A DNA stretch of 64,000 nucleotides from Persicaria tinctoria (lineage: Eukaryota > Streptophyta > Magnoliopsida > Caryophyllales > Polygonaceae): assembly GCA_037127255.1 (NCBI GenBank), contig JBANSL010000004.1:11437501-11501500 (forward strand). The letters run 5' to 3'. A program made the position numbers and the translations under genes. The notes under the pieces were generated by a model that made no database searches, was not told where the DNA came from, and saw only the letters and a program-made list of their open reading frames with translations. Shown in pieces: positions 45,430-57,627 of the stretch (position 1 is the first letter of the stretch; every line of letters begins with the position of its first letter).

Positions 45430-48400
45430 TTATTTCCCGAATATACCTTTCTTGATGCTAATGTGCTGGATTGGCAAGGGAAGTAACTTACACACCTTTT
45501 GAGCACCAAGCATGTAGTCAAACGTCTTTAATGGAGATACAAGCGATGATTGCTCGTCTGTGATGACAAACAAGCAAGCAAGAAAGAGTAAGCAGTAAAT
45601 CTGCACACATTTGAGCACCAATTCTCATGTTGAAAAACCTATATGGAATACTCAAGTGGGTTCTTCTCCAATAAGAATTTCTTAACAAAATAAGCCCAAA
45701 AGGTTATCAATCTAACATTGCACGAATCTCATGAGCTCAACCTTTGCACTTCCATACATTACTAAGATTAGCTTTGCAATTTTCTCATAGAGGAAGCATT
45801 TTAGCATTCATGTGTTTCCTAAGAATATCTCTGGACTCTGAGAATAATAACTCTCTCTTTGTCTGGGGCTTCAATCCCTTCAGAAACCCTTGCACTTCCA
45901 GAAAAGTAGCTCTGACCATCCACATGCGTGCTCTTCCTGTATACAATTTTTTATTCATCATAACATATCAGTCATTCAACAGAAACTATATATTCATTTC
46001 AAGGAAAAGAAAGCAGTTCAAATAGTACCCAATCATGTAGAATAAGTTTGCAACAGAGAACTCAAAGTCAAAATTAGTACAAGTAAACTGGCCAGGGACA
46101 CTTCCAGTTCATTAGTTACATTGATATACGAAAAATCGAGGTATTCCATCCATACTTGCTAAGAAATTTGTATGGACCGAACTTTATTCTCGTTCATATT
46201 GTCTCTCAGAGAATTCTCACAATAGTTTCATGATATATTTAGCACAACTTCCAACAGAAGAAGATTTAGCAAAACTACAACAACACAAGTAACAAGAAAA
46301 ATTCAAAGGACATTAATTGCATGATATATTGCTAATTCATATTTCTATATACAATGGGTAATGGACTAAGTTGGTTTGATCTTGAAAGGCCATTACTCAA
46401 GGCAATTGACCCGTTCAATTTGAGTTTATTTGGCCCATATTGAAGATGGACAAACTCTTAAGTTTTACGGGAGATCGGGAGCTCAGAAAGACAACAACAG
46501 AAAAATTACCATCATGGGGGGAATTACCAAGTACAAAATTCTAAGATGGCCACAACAGGAAAATATCTTAAAAAGATCACTTCAGCTTTTGAAATGGATA
46601 TAAGCAACAACCATTTCAGCTCAACAGACCTCAGTATAAGAATGGCAACTGACACAACTAATTAGAGGTGAAATTATCATTGTGGCTTTAAAACAAAACA
46701 TTATAACTGGAGCAGAATACCTGAACCTAACTTCAAACGGCAATTTCACCTCTAATGCATACAAGATTGAGATAAGAGGGAAAGGCAACTTTCAATGATA
46801 AGCACTCACCTTCTTCGCCTGAAGGACAAGAGTGGACTATGTCCTGTAAAAGTGCACGAAAAAAAAACAGAACTAATACCAAAGTTCGAGAGGGTAGTGA
46901 TGCAAGATGCATGTTTATTTGCATAAGAAAGAAAAGTGCTTTCTATTTTAAAAAAAATTTAATCTTTTGATTCACTCATATCCCAAAGTTTAGAAATTTA
47001 ATGAAAATTCAGATTATAAAAGTTCTCAGAAGTAAGTCAAAGAAAAGAAATTACAAAAAATATGAACCACCTCCGAAGAATGAAAAACAAATAGAGAGAA
47101 TATAGTATCACTCCAATGCAAGAAAACAAACCAATGTCCTAGTTTATACGATTCTCAAGAGATTGATTATGGGAGACAAAGAAAGCAAGTGGGAAGGGGA
47201 CGAGAGACGCGGATGAAAAATAGAACAGATATCCTAGAAGGCAGTACTTTTTTAAGCATTCAAGAATGATACATCACAAACATGAATGAACAAGAATGTG
47301 ATTCTAACCGCGAACTGTGTGCCGAGTTTCTGTTCTCCTCAGGGGAATACCTGTGGTGCTTAGAATGCCTTCCCTCAATCTTATCCCTCGAGTCATTAAC
47401 CCTGCCCTCCAGCCTATCTAAAATTGTAAAGAAATATGAGATTTCGAAACAAGTAATAAAATATATAGTTATCAATATAAAGTGGCAAGAGAATTACACC
47501 TTATAATACAAAGAAAAGCTTACCCTCACATGGAAAACATGAGTTACAATATAGATGAACAGATTTATTTCCCCCTTGGCAATTCCAATGAGAAAATAGC
47601 TATAACAACCATCACATTGACACATACAGAATAGATATGAATACACTTGAATTTGCTCATACAATACTCATAAAACTGTTGATAAATGAAAGAACTGGCA
47701 TTAGGTCGGCGAATTTGTTGTCCCGGAGAAGCAGGGTATATATTCACTTCAAATGGACTGAAGAGTGCCACTAATGCATAGAGCATTAGTGGCACTCCCA
47801 GATGAAATTATAAGAATTAAACATAGAGCATCTTCAATGCAGAGTCTTGGATTCCTCAGACCATGTTCTCAATATATTTTTACATTCTGCAGATGAACTG
47901 AAGAGTGCCACTAATGCATCATAATATCTGAGAGAATAATATATTCTAGGCTCTTCAACTCAATCCGGAGCTTAATAGGAGTATCCTCAAATTGCACCAT
48001 TTGAAAGCGGATATATTACACAATAAGCATGCTGATTCTCCAAACAGAAGGGTCACTCTTCACACATTTCTAAAGCATAATTGAATAAAGATTAGCCAGA
48101 AAAAAGCCACACTTGAGTAGCAATGCAGTAGAGTACACTTTCTGATGTTGAGATGAAAAGACCATCCTGATAGTCAAGTTAATAAATTAAGGAACAGGAT
48201 TCCAGCTAGATACATAAAAAAAATCTTGAGATTTGATTCCACGGTATCATCAACATAAAACGAATTATTATTTTCCCTATTGGCTCTAAGCACACACAAT
48301 TATATTCATTGAATCACAACATTCATGTTCAAAACTTTACCTGCGCATCTTTTGCACAGAACACTTGAAACAAAAATAAAAAGGATCACCTGTTTGATCA

Positions 48401-49500
48401 TTCTAGCTCATCAAGCTTCATCTCAAATTGTTCAACGGTTGCTAAAATCTTCACAACCACCATTCCTCCATAACATTCAGAGGTTCTTACAAGAAGTATT
48501 AAACTGCGAGTGTTGATCCTTGCTGTCAACTTGAGCACCCTAGATTCGAGTGAGAAATGGTTGGTAAGAATTTTCAAAACAAATGGGATTTATACATAAC
48601 ATTAAACATTTCAAATGTAGTTTGAAAATCGCCATTAAGACAATCTCTTTAAAATTGTATGCTAAGACAACCAAGCTATAGCTCAAAGGACATAGAACAA
48701 TTAGACCTTGCCTAATGAATTTTAGTAGAAAACCCAAAGCACTCGTCCATAGAACTGATTATTAATCACTAAAAACTAATTTCTTTCCAGATTTCAAGAA
48801 GCAGGATACACATTCCTCAAATGCAGACCCCTAGAACTGTTCTCACTTCACAAATAAATTTATAGAGAACTAATTAATTAAGTCTTGATTTGCTCACAGA
48901 ATAAGTAGAGCCCGTGATTTCACAACAAACTTACTGAAATTGGGGGAATTAGAGAAGAGGGGGAGAGAGAGGGAGAACAAACTCTGCTGAGAAGGATTCA
49001 ATTGGTAGCCATGGCCAGAAGATTCACAATTGATCAACCACACCAGTTATAGCAACAACAACAAGGCCTTTTCACCAAAGAGTTGAATGTCTACGAATAT
49101 GGGATGAAATCGGAATCAGGCGAGATCCTGAACATCAATCCAATAAAAAAAAATCAAAACAACTACAAGAAACTAAAAAAGGAATAGAAATTGTATGAAT
49201 TGAAATCAGAACATAATTCCTTAACCTGTATAAAACATACTGAAGGTGTCGAGCAACACAAAGGGAAAAGACACAGGCGAAGGCCGAAGGTGGTGGGCCG
49301 ACAACACAACAGAGAAAGAGATTGAGGAAGAAGAGAAAACGATAGAGGGAAGACAGAGCGAGGTAAGAGATCACTTGTGAGCGGTGGAAAGCAGAGGCGG
49401 TGGAACACGAGGGCAAAGAGAAAGCGGTCAATTGAAAACTCTCCTCCGCCGTTAGATCTGGAATTTTAACAATCGGCTGTGAACGGATGGATAGTGCTCT
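45430..49500 (-). ncRNA. possible minus-strand transcription unit, coding status unknown
   Basis: A TATA box (49511-49521) is followed on the minus strand by a CT-rich leader. Downstream lie exon-like pieces with splice borders: RLEGRVNDSRDKIEGRHSKH and HRYSPEENRNSAH (about 47290-47420), DIVHSCPSGEEG (46843-46811, acceptor TTTTACAG, donor GTGAGT), a piece after GTATACAG (45940-45790) ending HMNAKMLPL, and EQSSLVSPLKTFDYMLGAQK (about 45570-45505). The intervening DNA is intron-like. I do not recognise the protein. It could be a host gene with tiny exons, a spliced non-coding RNA, or captured exons in an unseen transposon. Confidence 0.3.
47763..47797. repeat. perfect 15-bp inverted repeat with 5-base loop
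   Basis: GAGTGCCACTAATGC, loop ATAGA, GCATTAGTGGCACTC. The left arm recurs directly at 47903-47917 within GAACTGAAGAGTGCCACTAA. Transcribed from either strand it makes a stable hairpin. It lies in the possible transcription unit at 45430-49500. Confidence 0.9.
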
Positions 49501-49510
49501 CTTCCGGCTC

Positions 49511-49521
49511 TTTTATAATAC
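49511..49521 (-). promoter_or_regulatory. TATA box for a minus-strand transcript
   Basis: The minus strand reads TATTATAAAAG followed by a GC-richer, CT-rich leader with GCCGGAAGAGAGC, a plausible core promoter. It is the main reason to suspect transcription across 49.5-45.4 kb. Confidence 0.4.
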
Positions 49522-49734
49522 TCCGAGTAGTAAGGATAAGTAAAGATTCGAGATCGAGATCACACAAACTTGATTCTCAAGAGGTCGACGAATCGGCAGA
49601 CGGAAACCGTCTAAAATACAGTAAATACAAACAATAGACGCAATGAAACAAACAAAAACGTTAGTCTCTCGACTCCATCTTACTCTTATCATTTGCAGTC
49701 TATCCCTGTTTTTTTTTATCGACTTTCACATATA

Positions 49735-49938
49735 CCAGTTTATCACGAGAGGAGAAAGCACTTGAAGATTGATTGTCATTTTACCAGGGAGAGATTACAA
49801 GCTGGGTTAATCCAACCTCAGCATATCAAGACATGTGTTCAAGTTGCAGACATTTTAACCAAGCCATTGGGAGAGAAGCGTCACCATTTTCTTGCTGGAA
49901 AGTTGGGTCTTGTTGGATTTCCACCAAGTCCAACTTGA
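49735..49938 (+). pseudogene. Ty1-copia RNase H C-terminus
   Basis: It encodes PVYHERRKHLKIDCHFTRER, QADI-type segment VQVADILTKPLGEKRHHFL and the terminal GKLGLVGFPPSPT stop, the end of copia pol. It is truncated on the left at unrelated DNA (poly-T at 49709-49717). A polypurine tract GAAGGGGGGA follows at 49937-49946. Confidence 0.9.
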
Positions 49939-49947
49939 AGGGGGGAT

Positions 49948-50140
49948 ATGGAGAGAGATAATAAGGGCTAGTTTATCTAATATCTAGCTAGTTACTTGCA
50001 CCTCATTTTATTTATTTTCTCTTCCGACTCTATTTGTAATAAGGCTGCTGTGCGGCTTGGACTATAGTGCATTCCAAGTGTGTGTGCCTCACGTGATTGG
50101 GTGGTATATAATCACGAGTTGTCACCTCTTTCAGGTAGGG
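49948..50140 (+). mobile_element. copia LTR shared between two internal regions
   Basis: It begins right after the polypurine tract (TATGGAGAGAG, expected TG degraded to TA). It contains a TATA-like GGTATATAATCAC at 50101-50113 and is followed by TGGTATTTCGGG (50142-50153), a weak match to the tRNA-iMet primer site. Pol lies on its left and gag on its right in the same orientation. Confidence 0.55.
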
Positions 50141-50229
50141 TTTTGGTATTTCGGGATTGCTGCTTTCCCAAAGGGGCCAATGGCCACCAACAAAGAATGA
50201 AAAGGGGAGTTGCTTCATTGTTCATCTAT

Positions 50230-52151
50230 ATATGTTCAACGGAAGTAACAACATGAATGTTGATGGCAGAGTACAAACTAGTGATTCTTCTCAAGGTAAC
50301 CTTGGAGATCCTTTACATTTATCTAATTCTGATCACCCGGGTGCTCAGCTTGTTGCAATTTCTTTTGATGGGACGAATTATATGACATGGAGTAGGAGAG
50401 TCATATGATGGCTTTGGGTGCTAAATGCAAACTGGGTTTTATAGATAGTAGATGTACTAAGCCTACAGATGAGAGCACTGATGTAGAAATTAAAGATGGA
50501 TTTGAGCTGACTATATGGTTAGATGTTGGTTATTAAATTCCATGAGTAAAAATGTTGTTGAAGCCTTTATGTTTGTTGATTCTTCCAAACACTTATGGGA
50601 TGAGATTGTGGAGCGGTTTAGTCAATCAAATGCTCATAGAATCTATCAGATAAAAAAGAAACTAGGCAATGTTACTCAAGGGAGTATGACTCTTGCAGAT
50701 CTGTACAATACTCTTAAGAAGTATTGGGATGAACTTCAGGTTCTTGAGGGGCTGCCTGAATGTACATGTGGCATTTTGAATCAATGCTCTTTTAACTTTA
50801 TTAAGAAGTTTACTGACATGGATTCTAGAAAAAAAGTGATGCAGCTTCTGATGAGCTTACATGAGAATTATGATGCTACTATAAATCATATCCTTGTCAG
50901 TTGAGGAAAGGGTGCCTCAACTGACTCCTTGAATGCGTCCACTGAGAGCAGTGCTTTTGCTGCCAACAAATTTAGCAATATGAGATTTCAGAGTGGATCA
51001 CTTGCAAATCAATCTTACAAGAAGGATTGGAAAGAATTGAAGAGGCTGGAGTATGAATCTAAATGTAGTCATTGTGGCTACAAGGGTCATACAATTGATC
51101 AGTGGTTCAAACTTCATGGAGTGCCAGATTGATTCAAGGCCTTGAAAGACAAAGAAAAAGGCAATAGAGGAGGTAAGAGCTCAGCTAATGATGCTGGTAG
51201 CATGAATTCAAGAGGAGTTCAAGGTAGCCCTCTAGATGACGATAGCATAGATAAATCTCAAGGAGATGGACAAATGGATTCAGCTATGGTAAATGCAGTC
51301 TTTCAGGAGGTCATGAGGAAGATGAAAGGAAAGGGCATTGTTGATATGTCCTTTGCCAATTTTGTAGGTAAGATATGCACCTCTACTGCTAATATTTCTG
51401 TCATTAATGATTCTCCTCTTGACTGGATATTGTTAACACTAGAGCTAGTGATCACATGATGCCTAAAAATTAGTTTGCCTCATTACTTGTTAAACTTGAT
51501 AGACCAGTGTATATTGGGTTGTCGGATGGATCTATTAAAGTTGTAACTGAAATAGGAACTTTCCAGCTAACAAGTAAAGTGACATTGAACAATGTCCTCC
51601 ATGTACCTGATTTTCAACACAGATTGTTGTCAGTTGGGAAGTTGCTAGATGACAATGACTTGATTGCCATATTCACTAGATATGCTTGTTTTGTCCAGGA
51701 CCCTGGAACTGAGCAGATAGTGTTGGCTAGAGAGAGGCAGCATGGATTATACAAAGTCCTTTCTTCAAGTCAAGTAGAAGCATGGAGACAACAAAAAAGA
51801 AGTGAATCTAGAAGACTAAGTTCAATTCTTGCATCTAGTAGTTCTAAAGCCTTTAATTTTTGTTTACAACTTTTTCATGCCAGACTGGGGCATAGTTCTA
51901 TGTCTAAACTGAGGCACTTGCATGTGTTTAATCAGAAAGAGATGAATGATTTTGTTTGTGAATCTTGTTCTGTTGGTAAACATCATAGATTACCTATTGA
52001 AAGGAGTTTTAATATGGCAAATGAGCCATTTGATCTTGTGCACATGAATGTTTGGGGTCCATACAAAAATGTTACTTATAATGGGTTTCAATATTTTCTA
52101 ACTTTGTTAGATGATAACACAAGAACCACTTGGACATTCTTGTTGAAGAAC
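50230..52151 (+). pseudogene. Ty1-copia gag, protease region and integrase start
   Basis: In order are the gag start (SDHPGAQLVAISFDGTNYMT), a UBN2 gag segment (WLLNSMSKNVVEAF, SSKHLWDEIVERF), and a zinc knuckle CSHCGYKGHTIDQWFKLH in which the last Cys is Trp. Next come a protease region around 51420-51560, a GAG-pre-integrase segment (FHARLGHSSMSKLRHL, CESCSVGKHHRLP) and the integrase start WGPYKNVTYNGFQYFLTLLD. Stops or frameshifts occur near 50410, 50905, 51133 and 51460. The frame is cut at 52151 by the Ty3-type insertion and resumes at 58351. Confidence 0.88.
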
Positions 52152-53184
52152 TGATGTGAGCCTATTTTGCCATTTTTATACTTGCTTTTATATCGATTTC
52201 TGCATTCATTTCATGCATTTGGGTTAAAATAATACAAAATATGTGTAGTATATGTTTATTTGCAATATATGGAGGTGCACACAAGTTTTTGGTATATTTC
52301 GCAGAAATCGGACGTATTTTGGAGCTTAAAGGAAAGTCATGAAGAAGCTAAGGATGGTGCAGCTGGAGAAAACGCAATTTTTCGGTATTCATCATTATGA
52401 ATCAAGCTTTGATGTCTTCATGAGAGTTGTAGCCCTCTAAAAGAGCTTTCCAACGCATGGTCATATACGTCAATCCGACGAACGAGGACTCGGTAAAGTG
52501 CGTTTCAAGAACAGAGCAAAATGCTGAGAGCTGAATGTTACTCGACACTCGACCAAATTGGTCGAAGTCGACCAAGACCAAATCCAGTAAAGAACCCAAA
52601 AATCGACAAGGAAGCTGGGAGATGAACATGTTGCTCGACGTCGAGGAAATTTACTCGATGTCGAGAAAAACTCAAAGTCGATGAGCCGTCCTGGAGCCGA
52701 GATCGACGAAGAAGACTGAAGGCGAAGAAACGTTGCTCGATGTCGAGGAAAACCCAAGTCGACTTTGCTCCTGGAGGCCGGAATCGAGTTGGTGAGCGGA
52801 AGACGAAGAAAGTGCTACTCGATATCGAGGAATTCTACTCGATATCGAGGAAATCCCAGAAGCCGACGTCAAGTAGTCCGAGATCATGGCAAGTTTCTAT
52901 CCAAAGTCCAATGGTGATATTTTCGAGATGAAATTCTATCAAGATCTATCAAGTGCCATCAAGTCAAGAGAGAAGATATTTTATCCACATTAGATATATT
53001 TCCTTTTAGATATAATTATTTATTTTCATTATTTTATCTTAAGTAATTAGATAGATAAATATAGATATAGATATAATTTCTTTCCTAGAATAGCTAGGGA
53101 ATGAAGCCTATAAATAAGGCCCTAGGGGGATGATTCTTATTCATTCAAGTCAAGTCGTCTTAGGACGCAAGGAGAGAAGAGAGA

Positions 53185-53259
<75 letters not shown>

Positions 53260-53975
53260 GGAGACGAACTGTTGTAAGTTTTAGTTTATTTTATGTTAAA
53301 GTTAATTTCTTTTATTATGGTTTGTTTCTAATTTCCTTCTTCTAGGGTTGGGGTGATCCCAACATAGATATGTGTGTTTGATTTATAAATCCATGAATTT
53401 ATATGTCTTTATCATCATCTACCTATGTGCTTAATCCTTTGCGAGAGTTGAGGAAATTCCTTATTCATGATATTGAAGCGAAAGTGATCTTATTATGAAT
53501 TGGATAGTAATTAGGGTTTATTTGCGAGAGCAGACTAATCCTAATTAAGAAAAGGTATAAACAAGTTAGGTTTTTATGCGAGAGCCTCTATCACCTAAAT
53601 TGTTGAAATTTGCGAAAGTCGATTATTTGATATAAAGCATGCATCTTTATGTGATTTATGACATGCACATATGTTTATTGTTGTGGTGATCCCTAACCTT
53701 GGAAGTTTGCATCTTTATTTGTTTTATTTTATTATTTATATTTGGCACATATTCTAGTCGATATCAAACCACCATTCTCTCTCCATCCCTCGACATCGAC
53801 CAACTCTTAGCTGACGTCAACATCAACCCTCATCACCTCTTCCCGCTATCCTTGAACCCAGAAAACACACTAAACCTAGAACCGCTGACTTCTCTCCTGA
53901 GGACGAACCTGACTCCCCTGTACTATAGCGGGGGTCTTGACTATAAATTTATTTGGTCGAGAAACCCTCTCGTCA
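52152..53975 (+). repeat. 5' LTR of the non-autonomous element
   Basis: It starts TGATGTGAGCC and ends CTCTCGTCA. It contains palindromic words CTCGACGTCGAG and CTCGATATCGAG repeated at 52550-52870, a TATA-like CCTATAAATAAGG (53108-53120) and a GA microsatellite (53186-53254). It differs from the 3' LTR by scattered substitutions and an indel of about 20 bp, so the insertion is fairly young. Confidence 0.93.
53186..53254. repeat. GA microsatellite in the 5' LTR
   Basis: Uninterrupted GA units just downstream of the expected transcription start. The same tract occurs in the 3' LTR. Confidence 0.95.
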
Positions 53976-53977
53976 AA

Positions 53978-53996
53978 TTGGCGCCGTTGCCAGGGA
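53978..53996 (+). promoter_or_regulatory. primer-binding site, tRNA-Asp type
   Basis: TTGGCGCCGTTGCCAGGGA lies two bases after the 5' LTR. It matches the 3' end complement of plant tRNA-Asp (TGGCGCCGTTGCCGGGGA) with one mismatch. Confidence 0.85.
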
Positions 53997-54161
53997 GATC
54001 AATCGCGCCTAGTTTAATTGTGTTTAAGGTTCAGAAAAGCCCATCCCTTTTTTACCCTATCACATACCCTACCACCACCTACCTCACCGGTACCAACTGA
54101 GTGCCAAGCTTTTGCTACTAATTTGTGTTCTTGATTGTGATTTCAAAGCTTAGGTACAAAG

Positions 54162-54998
54162 ATGGTAGACTTTTGGGAAGGGGACTGCAAATGGGATAGA
54201 TGGGTCCGAAATATGAGACGGAGGAATAGGATCGCAGTGGAGGAGACACGATTAAGGGAAATAGCCCGGCTGGAGGACTTAGTCCGAAGAATTGAGGCTT
54301 CCTATCGTTCTAAAGGATTAGAGCCTCCTTCTTATGAGGAAATTGAAGCTATGGAAAGTGATGAGGAAGAAGAAGATTGGAACGAACAATGGGTACTCCC
54401 ACGGTACATGAGAGCAACAACGCCAATCGATGTCGACTACCCCATACTCAACGTCGATCACATTACAGAAACCCAGGTATGTCCTTCCCCAATCTCGATT
54501 CAACCTTTGCAATCTATCTTTGAAAAAACATTTGAAGGACCCCAAGAAGAAGAAGAACTAGAAGAGAAGAAGTTGGACATTGTTGCCCAGGGCATTCCAA
54601 GATCGCTTTTACCTTACAAAGTGAAGGCTATCCCCGATGATTTGGAGCAACCGATGTTCATATTAAAGTATGGGGTCCTAGCAAAGTGGCATGAAGCTCC
54701 GCATGATGAGGTGAAAATATCTCTTCCCACTCCACCGTTTTGCTGTGGTGGAGACGTGCAACCAAGTCAGCCTATGAAGCGGAAGAGTTATGATGATGAG
54801 GTATGTATATTTTCTTTATGTCTTCCCTTATACATGCTAGCTCGAGCCAGGGAAGATGAATGGGTGGAGTCATGGAGCGTCCACTCGGGGAGGTTTAAGC
54901 TTCTTCATATGATGCCCCCGGATGACATCCCACGCTTCCCATCACCGGAGGAACCACCAGATCCACCTATACCTCCGGACAAAGATGAGCCAGGCTAA
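54162..54998 (+). CDS. unknown 278-aa acidic protein of a non-autonomous LTR element
   Basis: A single open frame with a good ATG context (CAAAGATGG) is the only coding region of the element. The N-terminus is rich in Trp and Arg (MVDFWEGDCKWDRWVRNMRR), followed by a charged helix (REIARLEDLVRRIEASYRSK), acidic runs (ESDEEEEDW; EEEELEEKK), a region IPRSLLPYKVKAIPDDLEQP, a hydrophobic segment CIFSLCLPLYMLARA, and a proline/acid-rich tail (PPDDIPRFPSPEEPPDPPIP). There is no CCHC knuckle, no protease DTG and no reverse transcriptase box. The first 40 residues might be nucleic-acid binding (inference). The function is unknown; it may be a divergent gag-like or accessory protein. The open frame suggests selection or a recent insertion. 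Confidence 0.6.
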   Translation: MVDFWEGDCKWDRWVRNMRRRNRIAVEETRLREIARLEDLVRRIEASYRSKGLEPPSYEEIEAMESDEEEEDWNEQWVLPRYMRATTPIDVDYPILNVDHITETQVCPSPISIQPLQSIFEKTFEGPQEEEELEEKKLDIVAQGIPRSLLPYKVKAIPDDLEQPMFILKYGVLAKWHEAPHDEVKISLPTPPFCCGGDVQPSQPMKRKSYDDEVCIFSLCLPLYMLARAREDEWVESWSVHSGRFKLLHMMPPDDIPRFPSPEEPPDPPIPPDKDEPG

Positions 54999-54999
54999 T

Positions 55000-56502
55000 G
55001 CTTAATGAAGAAGTCGGCCTAGCGACTATAAAATCTAGAGCTTGTAAATAGACATTTATTTTTTGGGACTTTTGGACATTGTTGCTTTTGTTTGTTTTTG
55101 GTTTTGAACTTTTAGTTTTTCTATTGTGGGTATTTCTCTTCTACATTTTTCAGATCCATGGGGATAGAAGCAAGCTAAATTCGGACTAGGCCCAGCAGCA
55201 TTTTCAATCGATATTTTGAAGCCCTGCACACCTATCTAGTGAGTTTCTTTCTTTACCCTTGTTTTTATACAGTGAGGACACTGTAATGTTTAAGTATGGG
55301 GTGGGGGAAGGGCTTACTTCATGCATATTTGATTTATTTGACCATATTTGTGCATTATTTCATGAATTGCTTATACATGGCTATTTTGGAATTCATTATT
55401 GATTTATGTGCTTACATGCATGTTTTCCAAAGTTTGAAAAAATAACCCCCATTGAAATTTTTTGAATAAGTGTCATGGAAGCTTTAATTGAACTCGACGA
55501 TGCAAAATTGGATTCATTAGAGATATAGCATGAAATTGTCTAGTAAAGGGAAGTCACAATGAAGAACATATTTTCTTGAAAACCATAAAAGGAGGTAAAA
55601 TTTGATGTTGCTTTTGACATGTTGCATGATAAGAGGATGGAAGACTTTATATTTCCATATAATGCTCATTGTTTATATTCCTAGCCTTACCTATGCTTAT
55701 GCATCACAAAAGCCATAATATGCCTTATTTCATATTTGCTCCACATGATCTAAATATTGCCCATTCTTTACCTTATTTCCTATCCGGGGATTATGTTGAG
55801 AATGATGTTACATTATGGAGATTATCATATGGTGTTTGTGTTGTTGTTATTATTATTTTTGGAGTTTGGAAGGGAATCGTTTGAAATATATGGAAAATTT
55901 AACGAGTGAGAAAAAAATCCGGTCACCTCAGGAGATAAAGGTAGATCGACCCTGCTTACTGAGATAATAGTTCAGTGAGATGGGACACACATGTGATGAG
56001 TCCAAAGCACTAAGTATCCGGGGTCATTCATGACACCCATGTTTGCGACTCGCGAGAAGGCAGTGCTGAGATTAGAGAGGTAAAAGCATGATATTGAAAA
56101 AAGCAATGAGCAATGAGAGAAAGGTGATGAATCTTATGAAGAAGGATGTGGTATAAAAAAATGGAAATACTCCATTTCCCCGGATCATTAGAACCACATT
56201 GCCAAAAATTGCCCACCTTCAGCCTTTTACCAATCTACCCCTTATTGAGCTTAAATTAAAGTCCTCTTGATTATTAATGCTTTGTCACGAATGAATGTTT
56301 TTGCATAACCCTCCTTTTGTGAGTAAATTTTGCTTTTTAATTGCACATGCATGGATTTGTGACACTAGTACCTTTTTGAGGATGATAATTAATTGTAGGG
56401 ACATATGAGAATGAATCTAATATGTTGAGAGTTTTAAATTCTTCCCTTGAATGACAATTAAAAGTATTGCTTGAGGACAAGCAAGCTTAAGTATGGGGTG
56501 TT
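55000..56502 (+). other. 3' non-coding interior of the non-autonomous element
   Basis: It has no frame with domain features. A second polypurine-like TTAAGTATGGGGTGGGGGAA (55288-55307) resembles the terminal one at 56487-56502, as internal tracts do in Athila/Tat-type elements. Confidence 0.6.
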
Positions 56503-57556
56503 TGATGTGAGCCTATTTTGCCACGTTTTACACTTACTTTTATATCGATTTCTGCATGCATTTCATGCATTTGGGTTAAAATAATACAAAATATGTGTAG
56601 TATATGTTTATTTGCAATATATGGAGGTCTACACAAGTTTTTGGTATATTTCACAGAAATCGGACGCATTTTGGAGCTTAAAGGAAAGTCATGAAGAAGC
56701 TAAGGATGGTGCAGCTGGAGAAAACGCAATTTTTCGGTAATCATCATTCTGAATAAAGCTTTGATGTCTTCATGAGAGTTGTAGCCCTCGAAAAGAGCTT
56801 TCCAACGCATGGTCATATACGTCAATCCGACGAACGAGAACTCGGGAAAGTGCGTTTCAAGAACAGAGCAAAATGCTGAGAGCTGAATGTTACTCGACAC
56901 TCGACCAAATTGGTCGAAGTCGACCAAGACCAAATCGAGTAAAGAACCCAAAAATCGACAAGGAAGCTGGGAGATGAACATGTTACTCGACGTCGAGGAA
57001 ATTTACTCGATGTCGAGAAAAACTCAAAGTCGATGAGCCGTCCTGGAGCCGAGATCGACGAAGAAGACTGAAGGCGAAGAAACGTTGCTCGATATCGAGG
57101 AAATTTACTCGATGTCAAGGAAAACCCAAGTCAACTTTGCTCCTGGAGGCCGGAATCGAGTTGTTGAGCGGAAGACGAAGAAAGTGCTACTCGATATCGA
57201 GGAATTCTACTCGATATTGAGGAAATCCCAGAAGCCGACGTCGAGTAGTCCGAGATCGTGGTAAGTTTCTATCCAAAGTCCAATGGTGATATTTTCGAGA
57301 TGAAATGCTATCAATATCTATCAAGTGCCATCAAGTCAAGAGAGAAGATATTTTATCCACATTAGATATATTTTCTTATAGATATAATTATTTATTTCCA
57401 TTATTTTATCTTAAGTAATTAGATAGATAAATATAGATATAGATATAATTTCTTTCCTAGAATAGCTAGGGAATGAAGCCTATAAATAAGGCCCTAGGGG
57501 GATGATTCTTATTCATTCAAGTCAAGTCGTCTTAGGACGCAAGGAGAGAAGAGAGA

Positions 57557-57627
<71 letters not shown>

